From contig CALBSQ010000053.1 in the NCBI GenBank assembly GCA_937967325.1, forward strand, positions 16,506 to 80,505: DNA of 64,000 nt, read 5' to 3'. The notes beneath the pieces were generated by a model. The model did no database searches, was not told where the DNA came from, and saw only the letters and a program-made list of their open reading frames with translations. Below, piece by piece: positions 16,576 to 24,143 of this stretch. Each line of letters starts with the position of its first letter. Position 1 is the first letter of the stretch. The position numbers and the translations under genes were made by a program. This stretch comes from an uncultured Chloroflexota bacterium. Lineage in GTDB: Bacteria; Chloroflexota; UBA4733.

Positions 16576-18018
16576 GTGAAAGCAGGATTCCACGTCACCG
16601 ACATCACGCCACCCATCGGCATGGAGGTGCCGGGCGGCTATGGCAAGAGCTACAGCCGGCAGATCCACGACCCGCTGAAGGCGCGAGCGGCGGTGTTCGA
16701 GCAGGACGGTACGGCGCTAGCTCTCGTCGGCGTGGACACCTGCGACCTGCCGCTCTCCAACCGGCTGCTTGCCCAGGTGCGACAGGAGATCGAGCGCCGC
16801 TGCGGCATTCCCGGCGACAATGTCATGGTCGGCGCTTCGCACACCCATAGTGGCGGACCGCTGAGCTGGTACGAGCTGAACGCCTTCGCGGAAGCGCCGG
16901 AGCTGGTGCGGACGCTGGTGCGGGAGCATTCCACCAACCCTGATCCGCTGTACGTGGAGTGGGCCGGCCGGCAGATCGTCAGCGCCGTACACGAAGCGTA
17001 CCGGGCGCGGCAGGAGGCGCGTCTGGCCGTCGGTCGTGGGGTGGAGGACCAATCAGGGTTCAATCGTCGCTTCCGGATGGCCAACGGCCGCGTCTACACC
17101 CACCCCGGCAAGGGCAATCCCGACATCGTCGCACCGGCTGGTCCGGTGGACCCCGAGGTTGGCGTACTCGCCGCCTGGAGTTTGGGCGGTGAGTTGCTCG
17201 GCTGCGTGGTCAACTTCGGCTGCCACTGCACCACCTTCTCCGGTGGCATTTCCGCCGACTATGTCTGCTACCTCGAGCGGACCATCCAGGGCGCCATGGG
17301 CCAGCAGGCGGGAGTGGTCTTTCTGCAGGGCGCCTCCGGTGACGTCACGCAGGTGGATAACCGGTCGTTGCGGGCGCGTGAGTTCGGCGAGGCCTGGAGC
17401 CGCCGCGTTGGCACGCGCGTCGGCGCGGAGGCGGTGAAGGCGCTGGCTTCTGCCGAGCCGGGTGACCTGGCGCCGCTGACCGCCGCGACGCAGGTACTCC
17501 ACATCCAGCGCCGCCGGCCCAGCGCGACGCGCCTGGAGCAGAGCAGGCGTATCGTCGAGGAGGGGCTGCGCTCCGGCCAGCGCGACACCGCCTGGACCTT
17601 CGCCAAGGAGATCGTGCTGCTGGACTACTTGCTGCGGGTCGATCCGATCGCCGAAGTAGAGGTCCAGGCGCTCCAGGTGGGTCCGGCGATATTTCTGTCC
17701 AACCCGGCGGAGTACTTCGCCGAATCCGGGCTGCGGATCAAGCGGGCCTCACCGTTTCCGTATACCTTCGTGGTGACGCTGGCTAACGGCTGCGTCGGCT
17801 ACGTGCCACCAGCCGCGGCCTTCGCCCCCGATGGCGGAGGCTATGAGACCGTCCTGTGCTCGTATTCCAACCTGGAGATCACGGCCGAGGAGCAGATCGC
17901 CACCGCAAGCTTGCACCTGGCGCATCAGCTCACGCCGGGGATCGTGCCCCAGCCGGCACAGATCGAAGGGCCGCAGGAGCCCTGGAGCTACGGGGTACTG
18001 GGTCCGGACGTGGAGTGA
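16576..18018 (+). CDS. Neutral/alkaline ceramidase-like hydrolase, paralogue 1
   Basis: The protein has 480 residues from a GTG at 16576. It starts AGFHVTDITPPIG, as in the neutral/alkaline non-lysosomal ceramidase family. Likely zinc ligands are the His in SHTHSGG (88-94), His217 in GCHCTT, a Glu in NPAEYF and a Tyr in GGGYET. The loop that holds the serine nucleophile in true ceramidases reads GDVTQ (255-259), with Thr in place of Ser. No signal peptide is present, so it is cytoplasmic. Together with the adjacent sugar-binding protein this points to an amide or ester of a polyol or sugar rather than ceramide. Confidence 0.82.
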   Translation: MKAGFHVTDITPPIGMEVPGGYGKSYSRQIHDPLKARAAVFEQDGTALALVGVDTCDLPLSNRLLAQVRQEIERRCGIPGDNVMVGASHTHSGGPLSWYELNAFAEAPELVRTLVREHSTNPDPLYVEWAGRQIVSAVHEAYRARQEARLAVGRGVEDQSGFNRRFRMANGRVYTHPGKGNPDIVAPAGPVDPEVGVLAAWSLGGELLGCVVNFGCHCTTFSGGISADYVCYLERTIQGAMGQQAGVVFLQGASGDVTQVDNRSLRAREFGEAWSRRVGTRVGAEAVKALASAEPGDLAPLTAATQVLHIQRRRPSATRLEQSRRIVEEGLRSGQRDTAWTFAKEIVLLDYLLRVDPIAEVEVQALQVGPAIFLSNPAEYFAESGLRIKRASPFPYTFVVTLANGCVGYVPPAAAFAPDGGGYETVLCSYSNLEITAEEQIATASLHLAHQLTPGIVPQPAQIEGPQEPWSYGVLGPDVE

Positions 18019-18113
18019 GCGGCTTTCCCGTACAACCTATCCTAAAACCCGGGAGCGTCGTATGACTAGCCCTCTGGTTGCCGTACTCCTTTCCTCGGAG
18101 CCTTCGTCCGGCA

Positions 18114-18800
18114 CTACTCGGGCGCCCCATCGAGGCGGGCACGCAAGCGGGCAACCTCCGCCTCCAATGCAACGGCGCGTTCGGCTTCCTCCTCCGGAGA
18201 AGGCAGGCGCTCCCTGTGCTCGTCCACGACGCGCAGCCAGGGGTGGTCGCCCAGCTGTAGTCCCAATCCGCCCAGCACTCCGCTGCGCAGCACCCCGTCG
18301 CTCTCGATGGCCCACTCACCCCAGGCGTCCTCACTGTCACGGCGATAGCCGAAGAGCTTTGGTCCCCCATCCTTGCGGTCGGGCCAGTAGAGGATGTACT
18401 CCTCCACGCCCATCGCCTGGTAGTACTCCGGCTTCTGGACGGTGTCCCGGTAGACGCTGTCCTTGGTCACGATCTCCAGCACCAGGCGCGGCGGTCTGCC
18501 CTCCTGACGCACATCCCAGGATTCGCGCAGGCGATCGTCCGCCTCCGCCACGAACACGTCCGGTCCCAACGTCAGCGTGCCGCCCTCTGGCTTTGGCGCG
18601 GTGACGCTCAGCTCGCCGGAGACGTGCCAGCCCAGGTTGCGCCGCTGTGCGTGCAGGCGTAGGATGCCAACCAGCAAGCGCCCAACGAAGTATTGGAACT
18701 CCGGCATCGTCATCCAAGGCGCCTCATTCGTGTCATCCACTGCCGCCTGCACCAGCGGCGTCGTCAGGTTTACCGTCTCCCCAAGATTGGCGATGGCCAT
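18114..18800 (-). CDS. Uma2 family (DUF820) PD-(D/E)xK protein
   Basis: The 228-residue protein has the Uma2 core: LTLGPDVFVAEAD (catalytic Asp), PPRLVLEIVTKDS (the Glu-x-Val/Lys part of the PD-(D/E)xK site), and KPEYYQAMGVEEYILYWPD. A C-terminal coiled helix (EEEAERAVALEAEVARLRARL) is typical. The fold is that of a restriction-like nuclease. These proteins are abundant in Chloroflexota and cyanobacteria, and their cellular role is not established. Confidence 0.88.
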   Translation of the reverse strand: MAIANLGETVNLTTPLVQAAVDDTNEAPWMTMPEFQYFVGRLLVGILRLHAQRRNLGWHVSGELSVTAPKPEGGTLTLGPDVFVAEADDRLRESWDVRQEGRPPRLVLEIVTKDSVYRDTVQKPEYYQAMGVEEYILYWPDRKDGGPKLFGYRRDSEDAWGEWAIESDGVLRSGVLGGLGLQLGDHPWLRVVDEHRERLPSPEEEAERAVALEAEVARLRARLDGAPE

Positions 18801-18849
18801 CTGCGCCTCCTTTGCCGGGTACCAGACTCATTCTAGCGCAGCACCGCGT

Positions 18850-19125
18850 TCAGGCCGACTGGCCGATGCGGCGTACTTCGCGCAGGCGCTCCAGCACCCA
18901 GATCCGCATCAAGGTTGTCGGACCGATGTCCAGGTCGCGCGCCTCGGCCACGAGCTGCTTCCAGTGCTCGTCGCTCAGCCGGATCGGCGCCACTTTGTCG
19001 AGCGGCTGCTTCACCTTCAGCTCGACCGCCTCGCCCGACGGCAGCACCGTTTCCCCGGTGTCGATCCGATCAATCAATTGCTGACGCGCCTGCTCCCGCT
19101 CGTCCTGGTTATTCTCGTCGTCCAT
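18850..19125 (-). CDS. Small CopG/ribbon-helix-helix-like protein
   Basis: The start at 19125 has a strong GGAGGGAAGTG before it; the longer frame is not needed. The 91-residue product has a charged N-terminus (DDENNQDEREQARQQ), then VELKVKQPLDKVAPIRLSDEHW and WKQLVAEARDLDIGPTTLMRIW. The last part resembles a beta strand and two helices of ribbon-helix-helix proteins, as found in BrnA/CopG-type antitoxins. There is no obvious toxin gene next to it. Confidence 0.65.
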   Translation of the reverse strand: MDDENNQDEREQARQQLIDRIDTGETVLPSGEAVELKVKQPLDKVAPIRLSDEHWKQLVAEARDLDIGPTTLMRIWVLERLREVRRIGQSA

Positions 19126-19199
19126 CACTTCCCTCCGTGACTGTGATACCAGCGACGCTCCGCCGGTGGCATTCATCGTGCCGTCGCCACACGCCAGGC

Positions 19200-19395
19200 G
19201 CCGCCGCCCTCGGCAGCATCCCTGTGGCCTGGTGGCTCCGCCACCTCTCCCTGGCGCAACTCTATGCCGCGACCGTCATCGAGGGTGCGTTGTTCGTCTT
19301 CCATCACATCGTCCACCAGTCCGTCCTGCCGAGCATCGTCTCCAGGGAGCAGCTCGCCGCCCCCATCGCCCTACTGGCGGCTCTCGCCGTCACCC
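19200..19395 (+). pseudogene. Major facilitator superfamily transporter remnant
   Basis: One frame reads GSIPVAWWLRHLSLAQLY then GALFVFHHIVHQSVLPSIVSREQLAAP. This matches the third to fourth transmembrane region of macrolide-efflux-like MFS proteins (...AYQSYLPSLVxREQL...). No start or continuation is found. About 60 of some 400 residues remain, so this is a relic. Confidence 0.55.
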
Positions 19396-19544
19396 TGAAT
19401 GGAGACATCCGGAACGCTCCCTCAACGCGCACGTTAGGGCGAATGCCGTAGCCACATCCCCCAACATTGGCGGCGTATCGTCCCTCGGTGTCGCCCCGGC
19501 TGAACTGGCTAGCTACAGAAGTCGCCAGCTTTGAGACGGCACAC

Positions 19545-21116
19545 CTATGACGTAGGTGGCGACGGTCCGCTTACCGCCGGGCTCCTGCCGTAGGTCGTTC
19601 GATAGATCTCCAGTAGGGAATACACGGTGGTGCGGGACAGCCCGCCGAGTACGAAGTGCTCGCTGCCGGTGAAAGTGTCCAAGGCACGCAGTGTGCCGGA
19701 GTCGGCATCACCCATCTGGTAGCCCTGCTGCGCATAGAGCTCGCGACCACCTCCTCCCAGCATGATGGCCGAGATTGGCGTGTCGGGGAGCCAGTCCGCC
19801 GTGACCCTCCAGCGTGCCGTGTCAATTACCCAGATGCCATGGGCCTGGGTAGAGCTGCCGGCTCCAAAGGCGCCGACCGCGTACAAGCGGCACCCATCCG
19901 GCGAGAGCTGCATCTCACCGGGGAAGGAGACTTTGGCCTCGGCTTCCTGAAGGAAGAGGCCGCGCACCGCTACCCAGGCGCCACTCACGGAGGGTTGGCT
20001 GCGCGCCGCCTTGACCGCGCCGACATCCAGCGTCACGAGGCGCTCGAGGCGGCGCTTGGTGAGATCAACAATGGCGAGTTGCCCGAGCGTGGGCGCCAGT
20101 ACGTAGAGGCGCCTGCCATCCGGGGATACGGCTTGCTCGCGCGGCAACAGGTCAGTCTGCTCCCGGAACGGGAGATCGAGCACCGGCAGCGCCGCGCCGA
20201 TGGACAGATCGAAAAACTCCACCTCGAGCGCCTGCCCATTCGTGCCGGGCTGGTAGCTCAGGCCGTAGAGCGCAGCGCCATCCGGAGTGAGCCAGCGACC
20301 GCTAAAGAAGGACACAGTGGCCGAGCCGGCCTGCCTGATCGGGTAGCGCCGCAGCTCCAGCTTGCCATCGGGGAGGTGGAGACGATAGTAAGCGGTATAG
20401 AGGTCGGCGCCAGCCGATCCCGGGGCAAAGGTCACCAGGAGGTACAGATGCTTGCCGTCCGGAGCGCCCACGATCCTGGTGTCGTTGACCTTGTACCCAC
20501 CTAGGTCCACCTTCCAGGATGCCGCCTTCCGTCCGCTCGCCAGGTCCAGCGCGACGACGCTCAGCGGCGGGGACGATTGCCAGGGCTGGCTGGCCACATA
20601 GACCCGATCCCCGGCCACCGCAAGGGCCGAGTTCAGAAATGGCACGTGGTCCTTGCCGCCAATTACCGGCTGCGAGGCAATCTGTGCCGACCAAAGGCGC
20701 CGGAGCGACCGGCTGTCGAAGGCAACGACGTTCTCGCTCTGTCCCCCGCTGTCGACGCTGGTCTGGGTGAAGAGCAATTGCCGGCCATCCGGCGAGGGCG
20801 CCGGGGCGCCGGCCCCCTCGATCAGCAGCCGCCGCGTCTGGGTCGTGGGCAAGAAGAGCGAGGCCTGAGCGCCCCGCGGCGAGCCGATGAGCAGCAGATC
20901 GTCGGGTATGGCCGCGGTCGGCCGCATTGCGGCGCGAATGGCCGGCTGGGCGATCGTGGCGGCGGTCACCAGCGGGCCGAGGAGGACCACGATCAATATC
21001 GCGCTGAGCAGCGGGCGCAGTGGCAAGGGCGCGCGGCCCAGCTCACGTCTGACTGGATCCTCCGGCGCCACGGCGGCTGTCTCCTTACTCGGCGCCCGGT
21101 CGGTCAGCGGTCTCAT
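19545..21116 (-). CDS. Membrane-anchored beta-propeller (WD40-like/YVTN) protein
   Basis: The 523-residue protein has a cytoplasmic N-terminus of about 35 residues. One transmembrane segment follows (LLSAILIVVLLGPLVTAATIA), and then an outside domain with repeated propeller blades. Typical blade phrases recur: PSPDGRQLLFTQ, GAPDGKHLYLLVT, LTPDGAALYGLSY, VSPDGRRLYVLAP, LSPDGCRLYAVGA. Each has an S/TPDG turn followed by xLY. Such anchored propellers usually act as extracellular sensors or binding scaffolds. No enzymatic domain is present. It is a single gene facing away from the palindromic element at 21291. Confidence 0.8.
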   Translation of the reverse strand: MRPLTDRAPSKETAAVAPEDPVRRELGRAPLPLRPLLSAILIVVLLGPLVTAATIAQPAIRAAMRPTAAIPDDLLLIGSPRGAQASLFLPTTQTRRLLIEGAGAPAPSPDGRQLLFTQTSVDSGGQSENVVAFDSRSLRRLWSAQIASQPVIGGKDHVPFLNSALAVAGDRVYVASQPWQSSPPLSVVALDLASGRKAASWKVDLGGYKVNDTRIVGAPDGKHLYLLVTFAPGSAGADLYTAYYRLHLPDGKLELRRYPIRQAGSATVSFFSGRWLTPDGAALYGLSYQPGTNGQALEVEFFDLSIGAALPVLDLPFREQTDLLPREQAVSPDGRRLYVLAPTLGQLAIVDLTKRRLERLVTLDVGAVKAARSQPSVSGAWVAVRGLFLQEAEAKVSFPGEMQLSPDGCRLYAVGAFGAGSSTQAHGIWVIDTARWRVTADWLPDTPISAIMLGGGGRELYAQQGYQMGDADSGTLRALDTFTGSEHFVLGGLSRTTVYSLLEIYRTTYGRSPAVSGPSPPTS

Positions 21117-21290
21117 GGCGTCCCTCCGCGTACATGCCCGGCTCCATAGTATCTACAATCGACCCAACCAGCGGGTTCCCCGATGCCCCGATGTCCAGCG
21201 GGTCACCAAGGCGGACCCTCATGTGGGTGTGACGCGATTCGTTACCGCTTGCGCATGTCCTGTGGCGCCGCGTCCGCCGGCTGCCCGACG

Positions 21291-21407
21291 CTGAACCGGC
21301 GGGCTCACAGTTTCAACCCTGCTGCAGCAGGCTAAGCTCGCCGACCGGTTGCGCTTGAAACGCTAGCCGCCTTCAGGCGGGTTGAAATTGTTAGCCTGCC
21401 GGTTCAG
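21291..21407. repeat. Palindromic intergenic element, 29-bp imperfect inverted repeat
   Basis: The arms at 21291-21319 and 21379-21407 match in 26 of 29 positions (CTGAACCGGC...TTTCAACCC and its complement). Inside lies a second hairpin, CCGCCT-TC-AGGCGG at 21368-21381. The TTTCAACCC and GCCTTCAGGC words are typical of the stem-loop repeats scattered between genes in this group. It looks like a REP- or MITE-like unit without coding capacity. Confidence 0.75.
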
Positions 21408-21845
21408 CGGCAGGCGCGCGTCGCAGGCAATGCCCCATGGTTTGCGCCAGTGGTAACGCCTCGGCAGCGCCCCTCACATTGCTCGTGGGAGGCGGTTCTC
21501 CGCGTCGTGCTACACTCCGGAGGAGTTGGCCCGTGCCCTTGGCGGGCCGTGGGACGGGAAGACGGAGACACCGGCACGTTTGAGCGACGCGTCTGCATGC
21601 CCCCAGCTCGTGTCGATCTGTTGGGCTATCAGGGTGCTGCTCGTCCCGGTCCCGCTGAGTCACCATCGCTTACCTCTGCTGCAAGGAAAGCGCGTCTCCC
21701 AGCCGGTCGGCAAGCAGCGATTCGCTCGTCCCAGCAGTGGTAGACAACCTCTCCGTTCTCCGCGACTCCTCGCTTCCAACGATCACCACCCCGTCCATTC
21801 GGGCCCGCGCCGACGATATGCATATAGAATAGGAGGCCACTGCAC
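21408..21845. other. Gap with no clear gene
   Basis: About 440 bases hold no convincing gene. One plus frame near 21513-21590 reads YTPEELARALGGPWDG then KTETPARLSDASAC, which looks protein-like but is not continued. It is possibly a remnant of an unidentified gene. Confidence 0.35.
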
Positions 21846-22046
21846 ATGGCGGATCAGCGGATCAGCAGCCGATGCCATCCGCGGATGCGCATGCTACGCT
21901 CCTACCGGCCTCCGGAGGTCGAGGCCGCGGGCGTGCCGGCGGTGGTGGTCGAGCACGAGAGCCTGCTGGACGGCGCCCGGTTCGAGGCCGTCTATGCTCG
22001 GGACAGCCTCCGGCTGCTCGGCATCCACGGTGCGCCGAAGGAGTAG
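21846..22046 (+). CDS. ECF sigma-factor C-terminal-domain-like fragment or mini-protein
   Basis: The 66-residue product reads HPRMRMLRSYRPPEVEAAG, VPAVVVEHESLLDGARF and EAVYARDSLRLLGIHGAP. This corresponds to the tail domain of zinc-ribbon ECF sigma factors such as the one at 7.5-8.7 kb, whose own tail is lost. It has its own TAGGAGG before the ATG and stops three bases before the ABC transporter gene. It is either the end of a largely deleted sigma gene or a stand-alone sensor domain kept by its exporter operon. Confidence 0.6.
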   Translation: MADQRISSRCHPRMRMLRSYRPPEVEAAGVPAVVVEHESLLDGARFEAVYARDSLRLLGIHGAPKE

Positions 22047-22049
22047 CCG

Positions 22050-24143
22050 GTGCTTCGGTCACTGCGCCGGCGCCACGACGACCCGCGCCTGGCGCTGGCG
22101 CTGCTGCTGCCAAGGGTGAGCGCGGGCCTCACGCTCTCGCTGACGCTGCTCACCGTGCTCGGCGTGCTGGTGGGGATGCTGTTCACGCTGGCTTCCGGCG
22201 CCCTCGTCGGCAGCGTCCCGGCGGCGGTCAGCGGCGGTTTCAGCTCGCCTGCCGGCGAGAGACTGATCGCCGCGCTCGTCGCGGTCGTCGCCCTCTTCGT
22301 CCTGCGACAGTCGCTGGACCCGCTAGAGGACTTGCTGACCACGACGCTCGGTCGCCAGGTGGAAGGGAACCTCCAGTTGCGCGCCATGCGCGCCGCCCTC
22401 GGCCCCGCCGGCATCGCCCATCTGGAGGACCCCGCCGTGGTCGACCTGCTCTCCCGCGCCAGGGGCGTGGCGACGGGCCGCTATACTCCCAGCCAGGCGG
22501 TGCGCGGCCTGTTCAACTTGCTGCTCAAGCTCGCCCAGACTGTCGTCTCCACGGCGCTCATCTGGCGTTACGAGCGCTGGTGGCTGGCGCTGGGGCTTAT
22601 GGCGGTGCTGGTCGTCACTCGCACCATCGCCCGGCGCAACGTGCTGCAAGAAGTGGCGGTCGCCACCGGCGCCACCCCGGTGCATCGGCGCACCGAGTAC
22701 TTCCTGGGGCTCGCCTTGGAGCCTGGAGCGGCCAAGGAGACGCGGGTATTCGGGCTGGAGCAGTGGATCGTGGGCCGTTTTCGGGCGCACTGGCTGGAGG
22801 CGATGCAGCAGGTCTGGACCGAGCGCGCCCGGTCGGCGCGGACGCTGGCGCCGTGGGTGATCGCGGTGGTGTTCGCCTGCGTGCTGGCGGCCATCGGGCT
22901 GACCGGCCGCGACGCCGCCACTGGCCGCATCGGCCTTGCCGCCCTCACCATCGCCGCGCAGTCGATCGTGACGCTCGCCGCCTACCTATTCAGCATCAAC
23001 CTCCCCGAGCTCTGGCTGGAGCACGGGGCGACCGCGGTGCCGGCGGTGCTGGAGTTGGAGGGAACCTCACCCCCGGCCCCTGCGCGGCGAGGGCGATTGT
23101 TCGTCATTCGCGAGGATGACGCCGACGGAAAGAGCAGGGCGTATAGCAATACGCCCCTACCGGTATCGGCGTCCTCTGGTAGGGGCGTATTGCTATACGC
23201 CCCGGTCACCGCACCGGCCCAATCTCGTCCAGGCCCAACAGCATCTTTCGCCGATGAAGGGCGGGGGGTGAGGTCCCCTCCCGCCATCCGCTTCGAGAAC
23301 GTCAACTTCTGCTACCCGGGCAGCGACTGCAACGTCTTCTCGGGGCTGGACCTCATCATCCCGGCGGGGCGTTCGCTAGCGATCGTGGGCGCCAACGGGG
23401 CCGGCAAGACGACCCTGATCAAGCTGCTCTGCCGCCTCTACGACACCACGGCGGGCCGGATCGTCGCGGACGGGGTGGATCTCCGCGAGGTTGATGCGGC
23501 GCGCTGGCGGCAGCATGTCGCCGTGATCTTCCAGGACTTCCTGCGCTACAAGCTGACGGCCGCCGAGAACGTTGGCTTCGGCGCTCCAGCGCTGGCCGGG
23601 GACCGTGCGGCTCTGGAGAGGGCCGCAAACCGGGCGGGCGCCGATGAGATCATCGCGGCGCTGCCGCACGGCTGGGACACCGTGCTGTCGCGGGAGTACG
23701 AGCGCGGCGCGGACCTCTCCGGCGGCCAGTGGCAGCGCATCGCCTTGGCGCGGGCGTTGTTCGCCGTCGAGGCTGGCGCCGGGGTGCTGGTGCTGGACGA
23801 GCCGACCGCCAACCTGGACGTGCGCGCGGAGGCTGAGCTGTTCGATCGCTTCCTGGAGCTGACCGCGGGGCTCACCACCATCCTGATCTCCCACCGCTTC
23901 CCTAGCGTCCGCCGTGCCGACGCCATCTGCGTGCTGGAGGACGGCCGCGTGGCGGAGCGCGGCACGCACGAGGAGCTGCTGGCTGCCGGCGGCCGGTACG
24001 CCCGGCTGTTCCGCTTGCAGGCGGCGCGCTTCACGGACACTCCACCGGATGCCGTGGAGGAAGAGGCAGACCGTGCTGCCGACGCGAAGCCCGGGGCGGC
24101 TCGCGCCAGCGAGGATGGGTCGGGGGAGACGACCGGTGGGTAA
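22050..24143 (+). CDS. ABC exporter, fused permease-ATPase, with in-frame repeat insertion
   Basis: The product has 697 residues from a GTG at 22050. The N-terminal half is a six-helix exporter domain. The ATPase has Walker A GANGAGKTT, signature LSGGQWQR, Walker B VLVLDEPTANLD and switch ISHRF. Between the two domains, at about residues 336-410, lies low-complexity sequence encoded by an inverted-repeat DNA element; without it the protein would have the normal 600-620 residues. The next gene overlaps by 8 bases and encodes a second half-transporter, so a heterodimer is likely. Export substrate unknown. Confidence 0.88.
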   Translation: MLRSLRRRHDDPRLALALLLPRVSAGLTLSLTLLTVLGVLVGMLFTLASGALVGSVPAAVSGGFSSPAGERLIAALVAVVALFVLRQSLDPLEDLLTTTLGRQVEGNLQLRAMRAALGPAGIAHLEDPAVVDLLSRARGVATGRYTPSQAVRGLFNLLLKLAQTVVSTALIWRYERWWLALGLMAVLVVTRTIARRNVLQEVAVATGATPVHRRTEYFLGLALEPGAAKETRVFGLEQWIVGRFRAHWLEAMQQVWTERARSARTLAPWVIAVVFACVLAAIGLTGRDAATGRIGLAALTIAAQSIVTLAAYLFSINLPELWLEHGATAVPAVLELEGTSPPAPARRGRLFVIREDDADGKSRAYSNTPLPVSASSGRGVLLYAPVTAPAQSRPGPTASFADEGRGVRSPPAIRFENVNFCYPGSDCNVFSGLDLIIPAGRSLAIVGANGAGKTTLIKLLCRLYDTTAGRIVADGVDLREVDAARWRQHVAVIFQDFLRYKLTAAENVGFGAPALAGDRAALERAANRAGADEIIAALPHGWDTVLSREYERGADLSGGQWQRIALARALFAVEAGAGVLVLDEPTANLDVRAEAELFDRFLELTAGLTTILISHRFPSVRRADAICVLEDGRVAERGTHEELLAAGGRYARLFRLQAARFTDTPPDAVEEEADRAADAKPGAARASEDGSGETTGG
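23057..23281. mobile_element. MITE-like inverted-repeat element inside the ABC gene
   Basis: The outer ends GGAGGGAACCTCACCCCC (23057-23074) and GGGGGTGAGGTCCCCTCC (23264-23281) are inverted copies with one mismatch in 18. Inside there is a perfect 25-bp inverted repeat (23137-23161 and 23178-23202), each arm itself a hairpin GGGCGTAT-AGCA-ATACGCCC. The element is non-coding in style, yet keeps the host reading frame open and has no stop in that frame. Confidence 0.8.

Noticed and set aside
21872..23119. A 415-codon frame overlapping the first ABC half-transporter
   Set aside because: Its composition is Arg/Gly/Pro/Ala repeats typical of a shifted reading of GC-rich genes. The ABC frame is clearly the coding one.
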